Notes: generated from the sequence alone by a model not told the origin. A DNA stretch of 64,000 nucleotides from Gyrodactylus bullatarudis (GCA_012064415.1 SSNU01000071.1:150949-214948); one strand, 5' to 3'. Shown: positions 13,001-26,200, counted from the stretch's first letter. Translations and numbers: made by a program.

Positions 13001-16000
13001 TACTCCTGCATTCAAGAAATATGCCAGGAAAAGGTCAGGGGTCTCATCAAGACTATCCTACATCCATTCCTCAACAACGTTCAAGACACCATAAATGATA
13101 AGGTGTCTGATTTACACAAGGCGAATTTGTCTCGTATAAATATGAATCAATGTCTCAATGACTTGAATGTAAGTGACTCTTTATACAAACATGTAAATTT
13201 ATATGTACGCCTGAAATTTTAATGATTTTTATTAAAAAAATTATGAATTATAAAACCACTAGAGTAAATTTCAACTACTCTATCATCTAACTTTGGAAAG
13301 AGAATTATTTGCGCTGATGGAAGTCGTTTGAAAAATGCTTCAAAGAATTTCATAAAATTTCAAAAAATTTTCAATATCTATAGCCCGTAGATCAAAGAAG
13401 TCAGGCAATGGTTTATAGAAAATTTGAAATTACTTGAAAATCAAAATGTTTTTTTTTGTTATTTCTCACTTTATAAACTAAGCTCTACCAACCCTCCAAC
13501 TTTCATCCAATCTTATTTTTTTGCATGCTTGTGTTATGAACGAATATATATGTTACAGTGAAAATGGGAAATAAGTGAGTGGACAGAAATCACTAGTGAA
13601 AGTGGGAAACCAGTGAAAACTTAGTGAAAATGTGAAAAATTTAATTCATTTCCCATTTTCACTGGTTGTTCCCTGAAATCATATATCTGGTGTATTATCT
13701 ATTCCAGATATATGCGTGAATGATTTATTGATGTCATACACTGTGTATTACACGTACAAGGGGGGATTTTATTTCATTTATCTCTTCGGTTGGTACCCAA
13801 GTTCTGAGTAATTTAGTTTGTTAAAATTTAATTTCAGGTAATCTCTAGTTTCATATACAAAGTTATATTAATTTCATATTATTTACTAAGGTAAATTTTC
13901 TAGTTTTAGTCAATAGTTACGTGATAAAATTCAAGTTTAGAAAGAATTTTTAAATGTTTGAAAATACAACTCTTGATACACTTGCTTTCTCAGTGATATT
14001 TTTAAAAACTAATTTATTTAAAAGTTTTAAATTAAAACTACTCTCTCTTTAGCCCCTAGATAAGAATACCTAATCCTTGGACCAACCAAAGAGATTAATA
14101 AAATAGAATAAAATCCCCCCTTATACGTGTAATACACATTGTATGACATCAATAAATCATTCCCGCATATATCTGGAATAGATAATACACCAGATATATG
14201 ATTTCAGGGAACAACCAGTGAAAATGCGAAAAATTTAATTCATTTCTCATTTTCACTAAGTTTTCACTGATTTCCCATTTTCAATGTAACATATATATGT
14301 TACAGTAATTCTGAAAACTTATGTGAGTCTGCAGACTCCCTGAAAGTCTGTAGACTCCCTAGTAAATCAGGGAATCTGGAAAATTTAGGAATTCTGCAGA
14401 ATCTCTGGGCAACAATCAGTGAGTCTGCAGACTCTCAGGAATTCTGGAAACTAATTCTAATTATTCATTTGAAAACTTAAAATTTCATATTTAAATTCAT
14501 GTAGATGCAGCATGAATGTATTTCAATGTTTTTGCGATAACATTAATCTATTTGAAAAACTGTTAGAACATCTAAAATAGTATAAGCCGCCCTTATTCAA
14601 AATTCGCATTAATTCGTCACTGCTGTCAAACCATATGAAGCTCCATATTTGAGCTAAATAAAATAAGCCTTAAACCAACAGTAATAAAAAGACTCAGAAA
14701 ATTTCTCTTAAACTAATTTTTCAATCTGAAAATACTTGTGTATTTGGCTTACTCTAGCACTGACCAAGAACAGTGTATTCTATTCATATCAATGAAAATT
14801 TAGGGTTTAAAAATTAGTACAATTGAAATTAAAAATAGTTAGTTTCCAGAATCCCTGAGAGTCTGCAAACTCACTGATTTTTGCCCAGGGATTCTGCAGA
14901 GTCTCTACAGACTTTCAGGGAGTCTGCAGACTCACATAAGTTTTCAGAATCACTGTAACATATATATTATATTAACACTGAAGCTTCATGGACAATTTAT
15001 AAATATTACTTCAATGAATTTTTTCTTGTTTCAAAACTTCCAAGTAAAATTGCCTGATATAAAGTTGGGAATGTATGATTTTTTACAAAGTACCAAATTT
15101 TTACATCAGGAAGACGAATAAATTCAAGAATCCGGATTATGAGACCCACCATTTGAAGACAAAAATTAAGAAAAGTAATTTACGCATTATTCAAATTTCG
15201 AATTGGCGTCAAACTACCATTTTATTGAACTTTTAATGAGAAAATTTTATTGATCTCAAAAAGACTAGATGACTAAAGAAAATTCTTATGGTCGAATTGA
15301 GACAGGGAAACAGGTTTTTATTGTATTGTATTACCAAGCAACAAAAATACAGTTTTAACGATGTATGCAAATGTAATTGTAATTGTTCAATAGCTTACAA
15401 CTAGTTGTTAATACTCGAACAGGATTGATCAATATCATTAATTTTCAATTTCATTTAATAGTTTTGAAGTTACTCATCAATAAAACGGTCATGCAAATCT
15501 AAGGATCCATTTTTCAAGTTAGTCAAGGTTTTCCAAGTTTTAAAACAGACTTGTTGTGTTGAGAAGACTTCGTCAGAGAGTATAAGAATGATTTTAGATA
15601 TTAATTGTACCCGGAATAAACTTCCTTAACCCTTTCGGTGCCGAGACTATTTCACAATTTTTATAAAAACCTAAATTTAGCTATGAAGATACCAAGTTAT
15701 TTAGCCAAATATATTACAAATGCAAGTTCACATTTTGGGCTTCAATTTAAACTTTTATTGATCCAGAAACCTATCAAACTGGTAGGGTTTTGAAGGTTCA
15801 AAAAAATAGGAAAATGGACATATATGTCCATCGGCACCGAAAGGGTTAAAATAATAAATTTGGTTTAGTATAATTGATTTTCTTCTCTTATCTTGATCTT
15901 GAAAAACCTCTTTCATGGAAATTTGGCGTTAAATCAAAATTTGGAAAATGGCCATATTTTTCCTCAAATTATTTTTCTTCAATTGATAAAAGTGGGTCTA

Positions 16001-16899
16001 AATGATTTAAATTCCAAAATATGTTTATCTTTTTTGAGTTCTCAACCTCATACCAGTTGGCTTTAAAAGAATAAAATAATGAAAAGAAGGTAAAAATTAC
16101 TTTTATATTTAGGAAATTTTCAGAAACAATTTCAAGGAAAAAATCTCCCTCTTGTACAATGACTATTGGAAGAATTCGAATTATCCAAATAACGGAGAAC
16201 CGTTGTCTCTTTCAAAGAATTCCTTATGCATGATTAGGAAAATTCTCAGGGACTATTTGAGCAAGGCAATTACGACTTTTATTCTTCACGCAAGTCTAAT
16301 CCGGCCCATGGATGAAAACGGTGAGTTCTCAATTGAGCAATCCTCATTTCTCAAGTTTGAAGAATAAAATCATTCTAACATGTACCAATGTTTTAGGACG
16401 TTGTGCACTGAGCGCCATTTGTGCTGAATTTGAATTATTCTTGGTAAACAACTTTCTCTCGTTACCAACGGAAGAGCCAGGTCTTGACAGCCTTTCTGAT
16501 CTCTGCTCAGAGGAAAGTTTAAATTTGAAAGCTTTTCGTCCCCTAATGTTTGCCTCGTTGGGAACTATTGCCAAAACTTTTCAAGTTGATCCAATTGAAA
16601 ATGATGAGGAATCTGAACATGTTGAAGTTTTGAAAAATATTCCTCTATCTATTCTCTTACACCACCTGTATAGTAGAGCTTCAGATGAGTTAAAATCAGT
16701 TCATGTGGCTGTGAACTGGTCAATTGATAGATACTCCAAATGGTACCTCAGTTGTAACTCTGAGAATGATCGACTCCAGCTAATCCAAAAGAGTTTACTC
16801 ATCTATGAGAGGGAGGTTAATGAACGCCAACAAACTTTCTTCACTCCAGTTTATACATTGATAAAAGATTTATTAGAGAAAAGCAAGAATTCGATTTGA
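10003..16899 (+). CDS. COG5: Conserved oligomeric Golgi complex subunit 5 (COG5), eight exons
   Basis: Exons: 10003-10127, 10154-10422, 10451-11080, 11147-11538, 12766-12956, 12985-13168, 16113-16320 and 16397-16899. They total 2502 nt, that is 833 residues plus TGA, close to the usual COG5 length. COG5 is a lobe-B subunit of the tether that captures intra-Golgi retrograde vesicles. Recognisable family blocks are ESAYLSKCLAKLHDMINASF (around residue 430), FILHASLIRPMDENG, LNLKAFRPLMF and IPLSILLHHLYSRASDELKS near the C terminus, and a helical N-terminal region. Divergence elsewhere is strong. Introns 1, 2, 3, 5 and 7 are short (26-76 nt); intron 1, at 26 nt, is unusually short and should be checked. 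Intron 6 (2.9 kb) holds tandem foldbacks and a TTAA MITE. The acceptor of exon 4 (11147) is the least certain, because that 66-nt intron reads through in frame. Confidence 0.93.
13551..14291. repeat. Foldback element E (long inverted arms)
   Basis: The left arm (13551-13785) and right arm (about 14107-14291) are inverted copies of each other; both contain AATACAC and AGATATATGATTTCAGGGAA type blocks. A loop of about 320 bp separates them. The ends read TGTTACAGTG and its inverse (TGTAACA). The element sits in a (TA)n run, directly beside foldback F, in COG5 intron 6. Confidence 0.75.
14298..14960. repeat. Foldback element F (long inverted arms)
   Basis: The left arm (14298 to about 14460) and right arm (about 14838-14960) are inverted copies, rich in repeated GAGTCTGCAGACTC-type palindromes. 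The tips, TGTTACAGT and ACTGTAACA, match those of the neighbouring foldback E, although the arms are otherwise unrelated. An isolated piece of the same arm lies at 61811-61864. Confidence 0.75.
15050..16065. repeat. Foldback family A, split copy
   Basis: The left half is recognisable at 15050-15290, starting ATATAAAGTTGGGAATG. The right half is at 15870-16065, ending near CATACCAGTTGGC. The middle is interrupted by unrelated sequence that includes the TTAA MITE at 15626-15849. The GGCGCC core is decayed on both sides (GGCGTC, GGCGTT). The copy ends about 50 bp before the exon 7 acceptor of COG5. Confidence 0.55.
15626..15849. mobile_element. piggyBac-type MITE (TTAA target)
   Basis: This 224-bp element has a direct TTAA at each edge (15626-15629 and 15846-15849). 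Inside these are perfect inverted ends, CCCTTTCGGTGCCGA and TCGGCACCGAAAGGG. TTAA duplication and CCCTT termini are hallmarks of piggyBac-superfamily elements. It is non-coding and lies in COG5 intron 6. Confidence 0.85.
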
Positions 16900-17298
16900 T
16901 AACAAAATTTTCATAATACTCTGATATTTATGCTATAATATACATTAATATTAAATAAGAAATTAGTTATCTAATCTTTTTTCAACGAGACCATCAATGA
17001 ACAAAACTCACCAAGTCCTATGGAAATTGACAATGACGATATGGAAATTTCGATTTTAGCAAAAAATCTGCATCACAATTTATAATGATAATCTTTTGGG
17101 TCATAAATACAAGGTCTATTAGAGTGATTTTGTTTTTTTATTTACTACAGGCGTTTAAATTTCAAGTCTAAAATTCATCTCATGATAAGAGGGTACAATG
17201 ACTTTATATGTCGTAAATTTTAGATAATAAATGACTGAGAATTTCTATTACCAACATTCTGTACCAACTATAGCCTCAATGATAGTGAAAATAAATAT
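16900..17298. other. Convergent 3' intergenic region (COG5 and guanylate cyclase)
   Basis: The two stop codons face each other across 399 bp. A plus-strand ATTAAA-like polyadenylation hexamer near 16949 suits COG5. A minus-strand AATAAA (forward TTTATT near 17137) suits the cyclase. The 3' UTRs may be close together or overlap. Nothing else is seen. Confidence 0.45.
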
Positions 17299-20200
17299 TC
17301 ATTTGAGTCTCTTGACTCTTGTCTTTGATAGGGAAATTTGTTTCTCCGGAGTCTCTTGGCGTTTACCAATCAGAGAGTTGCTCCTGGAAGATTCCCTTGT
17401 ACTATCATTATAACTTGTCCTCCGACTGGAAGAAGAGTTATCCAATGCTAGATTATTATTGTTAGCGTTTGATGAGGAGTTCTGGTCAAAAATACCTTCG
17501 CGTTCCTTGGACAATTTAGCATAGTAGCTCTCGACATGAGAAAGCATCTTATCTGGCTTTCCATTTATCAGAAATGTCTTTAATTTAATTTTGTTCTATA
17601 TAATTGAAATTAATACTGAATTAGTCTTGTTCTGGAGATCAAAATTTCAATTTTAAATCTCACGGCATAGTCAACGGTGGAGTTTTCCGTAAAATCATAA
17701 ACTTTGTATTTTTCCAGAATATTCTTTGTTGTCTCTGTCAAATGAACTTTACCAGGCTAATAAAGAAAAAATGCTAATTATTATTAGGTTCTCAAAAATA
17801 TGCGATCAAAATTTTTCTCCATTGAGTAAAATATGTTCATTTTTTAAATTTGGATTTGGTGCCAAAATCTAATTTTTTGAACTTTGAACTGGCGTTTTTT
17901 ATTGATATGTAAGTTGTAGTGTGTGATCAAAAGAAGTTTTCTAAGAATCAGGATTAGAAAAGAAAGCTGAATATCATTGTCAAATTATAAATAATCGAAA
18001 TTCAGCTCCTGAAAGTTCGGCATATTTTATTTTCTTATCTTATTCTGATCCTGAAAAATAGCTTTTGATCGAACAAACACTTTAATATCAATGAAAAATT
18101 TCAGTCCAAAGTTTGAAAAAATGGGAATTTGGTTTTTAAAAAATGACCATAATTTTCACAATTTTCCTTTGATAACTTGAAATTGATTCCAAAGATTTAT
18201 AACATAAATCCGAACTCAAGTTAGCTCCAAGCTCTTCACATCAATTAACTCTAGAATCGGAAGTTTTTGATTGCATAAATCTTCTACAAACCAAAAAGAG
18301 AGATTAAAAATACGAGAGGGAATCTTTAACCTTCCAAGAATTCTTTAACTTATCTAACCAAGTGGCTTACAATGCCTGATGATTCCATTTTTGATGCGAT
18401 ATTGACAGTATCTCCAAAAAGACAGTATCTAGGCATTTTTAATCCAACAACTCCAGACACAACGGTTCCAGAATGCAATCCTTTATTTTAAAAATATTTT
18501 TTATCATTACTACTTCAAAGTAGATGTTAAAAAATTACCTATACGTATTCTGAGACTTTCTGGGGGGTTCTTATTTTTATCTTTTATTTGTTTTATTTCT
18601 TCAATCATATCAAGACCCATCTCAGCTATGAAGCAAGCGTGGCTCTTTGTACGTATTGGACAGCCACTCGCTATCATGTATGCATCGCCAATTGTTTCAA
18701 CCTACAAAAAAAGCAAACAAACAGACTCATTTTTATATTGAAACTCCATTGATCGAATGAAAAGAAAATTCAAGTTACCTTGTAAACTTTGTGTTTCTCT
18801 GTTAACCCGTCAAATATGGAATAAAGATTATTCAACATTTCCACAACGTCATAGGGTGTCATAAGACTGCAAATTGTTGTAAAGCCAACTACATCACTGA
18901 ATAGAATTGTGACATTGTCGAATTCCTGTAAAAATATTTTTATTTTATATCTGTATGAGGAGAATGGCAGAGGATGCATCAACTGGTAGCAGAAATCACC
19001 AAATTTTGGACAGTTTTCACTATCAGAAAAATCTAACCATTCGAGAGATTTAGCTTGACTTCTAAGGTTCAAAAAGTCATCAAATAATCTTAATACAGCA
19101 TTTTTTACGAAAATAGTGGACAATTTTTCGATATTAGAGGAGACGTTGACACAATTAGTGAGTAAGTTCCAAAAATAAGAATAATAGGAGCTGTAACTAT
19201 CAATTGGGTTTCTCAAAATTTGTGTTCATTTTTTCGAATTTAGTCGAATGCTTGACAAAATTACAAGAGAGTTTTACAATATTAAGAGAATGAGATAATT
19301 AAAGGTTAGGATCTATTCGAATATAGGGGAGAGTTTATCGAAATGAAGAGACGTTATTTCGTCTTTAGTGGACAGTTTTTCAATGTTAGCAAAGAAGCTT
19401 TTTTAGTGGAATCAATTTTTTACAAGCTATTTTTTAACCCTTCCGTAGCCAATGTAACCTGGGAGATGGCATTGTCCTTTTCTCATCCATAATTCTGTTT
19501 TGAAGAATTTAAAAATAATTTTTTATCCCTTTTCTGAAAGTAAAATTATTACTCTTTCGAATAAGCTGCAATAGTTTATCGAGAAGTTATGACTATTTAA
19601 AAATGACTCGTTTTTGAAAAAGTATAAAATATAAATAACCTTTTTTTTTGAAAAACCACTCACAGAGGTCGAAGAGAAAAAAAAGAAACTTTTATCGAGA
19701 AACCATACCCGTAGAATTCAAAAATGTGATCACCTCAAATTCATCTCTTGAAATAAAAAATTAGCCATTTTCAGGGTCTAAAAATGATCATTTTTTGGGC
19801 CAATAACTCCTGAACTAAAGTTTGGTTTCAAAAAATTGCATATTCGTTATCAGCGTATTCTTAAACCATTTCCAATCTTAGCTATGTACCTTGAAAAAAA
19901 TTCTCTGGCTCTTAAAGGGTTAATATACTCATCCGACAAAATTAGAGGAAAAATAACCAACAAGACAATGTTCTCAATTGGAAGAACTGAAAATAATGAT
20001 TTAAAGCCTTTTTAACGAAAAAATGTTAGTGGATATGAGGAAGTATGTTATAGAGAGAACCATTTAATAGATTTTGATTTTTATCTGTTTTATTTACTTG
20101 AAATATGTCAATAATATTGTAGGAAACATTATTCCTTTAATTTTGATCAGCTTCTTTACTGATATTGAAAATATCTACTCTAACAACGAAAAAAATTGAG

Positions 20201-23200
20201 TAAAAATGTAAAGCTCTTCTCTAATTTCTTCAAACAGTTAACCTGTGATTATCTAATTCCACTAATTTTGAAACTTTTTTTCTAAATTCGTACAATTGTC
20301 CACTTTTTTTGTCTCCCTCGTTTTTCAATTATGATCAGCTCTCCTCTAATTTTGTCAAATGTTCCCTAATTTTGTCTGGCTCTTCGATTATTTTTCCTCT
20401 AATTTTGTCGGATAACTGTATTAAAAAAATAGCTTGTAAAAAAGCTTCCACTAATAAAGCTTCTTCACTAATACAAAAATAACTGTCCACTAAAGACGAA
20501 ATAATGTATTTTTATTTCGATAAACTCTCCCCTATATTCGAATAGATCCTAACCCAATTGATAGTTACACCTCTTATTATTCAGAGTCCATATGGATATA
20601 GTATTATTAATAATTACCAGTGACCACACTTTGCTAGTAGGTTAATTGTCTAAAAAAATTGTAAAAATTCTTCTTTGTAACAACCAGTGTGTAGGTGGTG
20701 TCAAAACTATGGCAGTGTTGAGTAATAGGAGATGAAACATATCATTCCACTATTCCTGAAACTCTCTTGATTATTTTATCGGAGAATTATCCAGAAACGA
20801 TTGATTTGATAAAACTATCATGGTATATGCCCGATGTGGCGTTATGGTATCTCTCTCACCTTTCTTCCTAGGTTCAAACCCTTCAACAACGGGCACGTTG
20901 AACACTCTGTTTCCCTGTTCCCGGATTTGTACAAATCATTATTTCTATAAATTATTATAAATGTTTCCATTTCAAAATAAAAAAATACGCCGCTTTTTCG
21001 TCGGATTGGCTTACTCCACCAGGTCTGTCCACGACTGTAGGTCTAAAATTGACTATTCAAAATCACCTCTCTATTTCAACCTTCCCGTACCTAATCGTAC
21101 CTTATTGACTGAATATTTAATTGATTTCATAAATGTATCATTTCAGAGTAGGAATAATCGAACCAGGTCATAATATTAAAATCAAAAGACAAGAAAAATT
21201 TTTGTTTCCTAAACTCATTAGTAAAAAGAGATAGAATCGAGAAGGGGTAATCGTTAGTTGATTTCCGATTATTTCAGACGAATTCTAGGGATCAATTTTC
21301 CACAACATGATTTTTCTCCCTTTCTTAAATTCTTATCTGCACCACGGGGTTGGGAAATCCCACTGTGTCCATGCATTTATTTTGTCATACATTAATATCC
21401 ACCCATTCATGAAGGAATTTTTTCGGCTAGAACCAAAATTACTCTAAGTCGGGATGAGCAATTATAATGTTACTAAAACCTATCTGATCCTCGCAATTAA
21501 GCTCAATTTTTCGTACTTCTATGCTTTTATCCTTAAAAACGCGAGTTAAACGGAAAAATGAATGCACCAATGAATTCCTTGTAAAATTTCGGTAATCTTT
21601 TAGTATATATATATATTACGCACTAATTTCTTCGGACTGGGTGGCCATTGAGTTTCGGTTCCGACTGTAACAATGGCTTTCTACTTTTTCATAAATGCAT
21701 CCAGAGAGACACCCTGATGATTCTGACAGGAGCCAATTTATCTCGATTATCTCCAGTATTTCTATTTAGTTTATTATCGAAACGAAGAAACTGTTTGATA
21801 ACGCAGTACCTGGAATATGACATAACTGTATGTATTGGGTATTTACTATCTTCATCCCAAAGTTCTGATAGATCCATATTTCTTTGTTTACTGACGCCGA
21901 AATAAAGCGAAATACCTATCCACTTTTGCAGTTCATTGAAAGTTATTGCTGAGGATTTCGAATTCTTGTATTCCATGAAGAGATTTGAATATTTCACGAC
22001 ATCATTCAATATTGTTGAGTCTATGAGAAGATTGAAAAAGTCAACCTGATCAACCATAATACGAGAATATTTTGTAAGTCCAGGTGTGAAGTTTATGATG
22101 TTATGAGCTGGTGTCTGGAAGTTACGGAGTGGTGAAGATGTATACTTGATTGCTCCACATTTTGATAAAATTGTATTTTGATTCGAATTATGGTCAAGTT
22201 CGTCATCTGTAGGCTCATCATTTTCTAGGTCTGAAATAATTTCATCTTCTTCTGATGAATTGGAAGAATCATCGACTGATTCCAGCTCCCTGAATAAATC
22301 CTCTTGAAGAGCGAGAGCAAGAGCGCCATAACTATTTCCTGACTCCATGAATGTAATAATGAAAGATAAAAAAGTTATTCTTTCATTTGAAGTCAATCCT
22401 TATCGGTATCAGCATGGGGTCCATTGGACCCCATTTTATAGAATATGAAACTTGCTATTTTCAGGTTGCTAACTCCTAAAGTAAACAACAAATTGAAATA
22501 AAAAATATTCCTTTCAGTTTATCAATAGTGTTAGATAGATGTCCTAGAGTTTCATTTCTCTCATCCCAAAAATAAAAAAGTTGTCGGGCTCGAAATTCTC
22601 GTTGGGGTCCAATGGACCCCATTTCTAGTGCAAGGGTTAAAAGTATATGCTCACTACCCGTAAATTTTTTTTATTTTTGTATACTTAATTCAAGTTTTTA
22701 TTGGTGATAACTTATGTTATTAAAAAATCTCATGATAGCTTGATTCACGAGTTGGGTATGCCTTTTTTCATCTAAAAAAGCCTTTTTTAGCCTTTATGAA
22801 TTTACTTCTATAAAAGCCATTTTCGCATTAAAATAAATCAGAATCCCCTGTCCAATCTCAGATACAATCAACAATTAATAAAAATATGACATAATACGCT
22901 TAAATTTGCACTCAGGATACGACTTCAATGAAAAAATCCAAGGCTATTAACTTTAAAATCATCATGATATTCTACATTTAATGCTTATAATAACTAAAAT
23001 TCACAACGAGGACTTTCAAAATTTAATTTCAACATAAATCCAAGCTAAAATTAAATACTAAGTTCGTAAATTCAATTGAAACTTCCCTTTACTCTCCAAA
23101 GCTAGAGAAAATCATAAGCAAAATGATGCAAACGAATATTCAAAAAATATAATCAATCAGATTCCAGAGATTGTAGATATTTATACTTAATTCATTGGAT

Positions 23201-26200
23201 GATCATCTTTAACCAATGATAATTAAAAATCATTTGTTAAAGGTTCTTGGTGGGTTGAGATAAAAATTCGTTTTGAAAAATTGAACCAGTTCGTATCCAT
23301 GCCATGTAAATTGCAAAAGTTCACCGGTGAAATGTATTCAGTTTAAGCGAAAATTATTATTTTGCCTGAAAAAATGCCTTTTTTCATTCAAAAACTGCCT
23401 TTTTCTCGTTCCCCTAGTTATCACTGATCTTTATCTAATGATGATCTCGAATATCTTCATTTTACTGCTTCAAATTTTTGAAATCGATAAGAATTTTGAG
23501 GTCAAAAGTTGAAAATTCGAAAAACAGTCTAATTTTGGTCAGATTGAATTTTTTCAGAAAATTTTCTTAACCTCCTGGCTCATTTTATCATGGAATTCGA
23601 AATACAAAATTTTTCCTGACTTTCCGAAGAAAAGTATTGAGTTTTTTTTAAAAATAGTAAATTCTCATCTTCATGTCAATTAGGGTTTATGTAAAAGATT
23701 CTCTCGTCTACAATCGTCTTCTTTTCAGACCGAACACAAATTTTCTTAAAACTGTTTGAGGCTGAAAAAAGTATTGAAAACATTTATTAAAGCTTCGTGG
23801 CTATTCTATTTTCCCTAACCGTCAAGGACTGCCTTGTCAACTATAAAAGCAACTCTTGCAAAATTTGATCGCTCGATTAAAAAACTAAATCCAAAATAAT
23901 TCATCATAGAAATAATAATCTTAATTATAATTTTATATATGATGAAAAAATTTGAAAATACGATTTATGATCAAATTTAGTTAGAAAGACATACTTCACA
24001 CGTTTCCAAGGGATTGCCACCATTACGAAGACGATCAGCAACGGCTCTCGGAAGCATCTGGTAGAGAATCTCATCAGATTTCTTCATTGCTTCATCCAAC
24101 TTTCGACAGGTGTCCTCTAATCTTTTACTCTTATCACTTTCCTAACAATTAAAGAGAATACAAATTTATTACATTACACAATAATAATTTCTCATGCATC
24201 AGTTAAATTTGAGAGAAATCGAACATAATTTTTGTAATTCTGAAATGGTTTTTATTACAACTAAAGCCAATGAGGGAATAGTTAACCTATTATACGTTGT
24301 AGGAAAATAAAATAAATTTTTTAGAGAAAGATAATTTCCAAACAAATTTACTGTTATGGTCTGTCGGACATGGTATTCTCCCAAATGGTAATTTCTGTTA
24401 TTTATGAGGAATAATATAAATTTCGATTATGTTTTGTTTTTCTAGATATTTTTTCTGTTATAGTGAGTTTTACTATAAATTACTTTTCTTTTATGATTTG
24501 TCAGGCCTTGTTTATTTAACTTTTTATATTTGTTATATAACACATTTACATTATATCTATCCATCTTTTCTCAGATTACTGGTATCTCAGATTAAGGACC
24601 TTGGACTCAATTATAATAATAAACTTGACACCTCTGTTCATGCACCAACCATCCTTAAGACCCTCAGAATCAAATCATATTTCCTACGTAAATTTGTACA
24701 TGCGCCAGACCTAAGACTGCTGTTATTCAAACAATGTATTCTGCCCCATCTCGACTACGGAGCTTCGTTGTTATGTAACCTACCTGCAGGGACAATCAAA
24801 AAAACTGAATGTCTACAGTTTCAGTTCCTCCGATCTTGTTTCGGACCCTTTTCCTACAAAGAACTACTCAACAGATCAAATCTCCACCCTATTTGGACGA
24901 GAAGGATTGCCTCGTCTGCAGCTCTTTACCACAAGATTCCCCCTCCTCCTGAACGCTGTTATAATCTACGCTCCTCAAGAGGTTTTACTGTGCTTTTGAC
25001 TACCTTGCACCCTCTTAGACACAGATTCCAATTAAATTTTAACGTTTTTAAAAACTTGAAGATTTCACAAATTGTAAATATTATCTCGAACTATGTACCA
25101 GATACTCATAACTATTTTACTAATTTTTTCAAATAAAAATCTTATTTATTATATAAAGACAGTTTAAATACATTTCAACTCAGAGTATGTATGCGTACCA
25201 GATTAAACAACATAATAGTAGTATCCATTCGGACATTTTATTATTCGAATTCGACATTGAAAAATTTTATCTGGACATAAGCTTGTGAATACATTTTTAT
25301 TTCTTTTGAGATTCTGGTGCCTCTCAAATCATCTCTGTTGTATTTTCGAAAAGCAGCATCAACAGTATCCAGATCAGAAGATATAGCTAATTTAAATACT
25401 TCAGATCAATCTCAACAGTTGTTTCTTACAAAAGAAACTAAGGTGTTTAATAATTCTGATTGGTATTATATTCATTTTCAATATTGTATTTATTATTCAA
25501 ATAAAGAATTTGTGTAAAACTTACGGAAAAATATTATTTAGACCCCCTTAACTTTAACTTATTAGCTTATCTTCAGCAGCTCAAAAGTTGTTTCCCATCT
25601 TTACATCAAATTTTCTCACTTGTTGCATAGCAAGTTTCAGCTCAGCTGCTTGCTGTTCTCCAGCCAGAACCATGTCCCGACTTGAATCATGCATACTCAA
25701 ATCATTGAGAAACAACCCCACACTCCACATATTCTCAACGTCTCGAATGCTTTTGAAAATATTGAAATTTAAATCAAGATTCACCTATAACTTCAAACCT
25801 GAACTTACACAGGAGTACATAGAAAGACAATTGCATCCCAGTCGCTCATGTATTTCATCTGGCCGCGTAATTTCAATCCAACATTTGACATGCTTAAAGT
25901 TTTTCGGCGTTCTGCTGATGCTGCTTGAAAAAAAAGAATAAATTTCATTATCAAGTGAATAATTTGAGTAGCAGTTCGTTTCAGATACAGCGAAAAATGC
26001 GGCCCTATTGGGCGTAACTAATCAGATTCATTTGAGTTCTTTAAAGTGATGGATCATGGTGTAAGATCTATTCGAGCCTATGGTTTAGTAAAAAACTGCT
26101 TATATCATCCTTATACTTGGTCTATGGTTCGGTTAAGTTTCAGTCTATTCAATTGAGATTATTCATGTGATAAATCAAGATAAAAATTGGGAACTGGCCC

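Noticed and set aside
18926..19216. N-terminal extension of guanylate cyclase exon 8 by read-through (starting [10 protein letters not shown])
   Set aside because: A good acceptor at 18926-18927 joins exon 7 in phase and reproduces the family sequence [12 protein letters not shown]. The open stretch upstream is intron.
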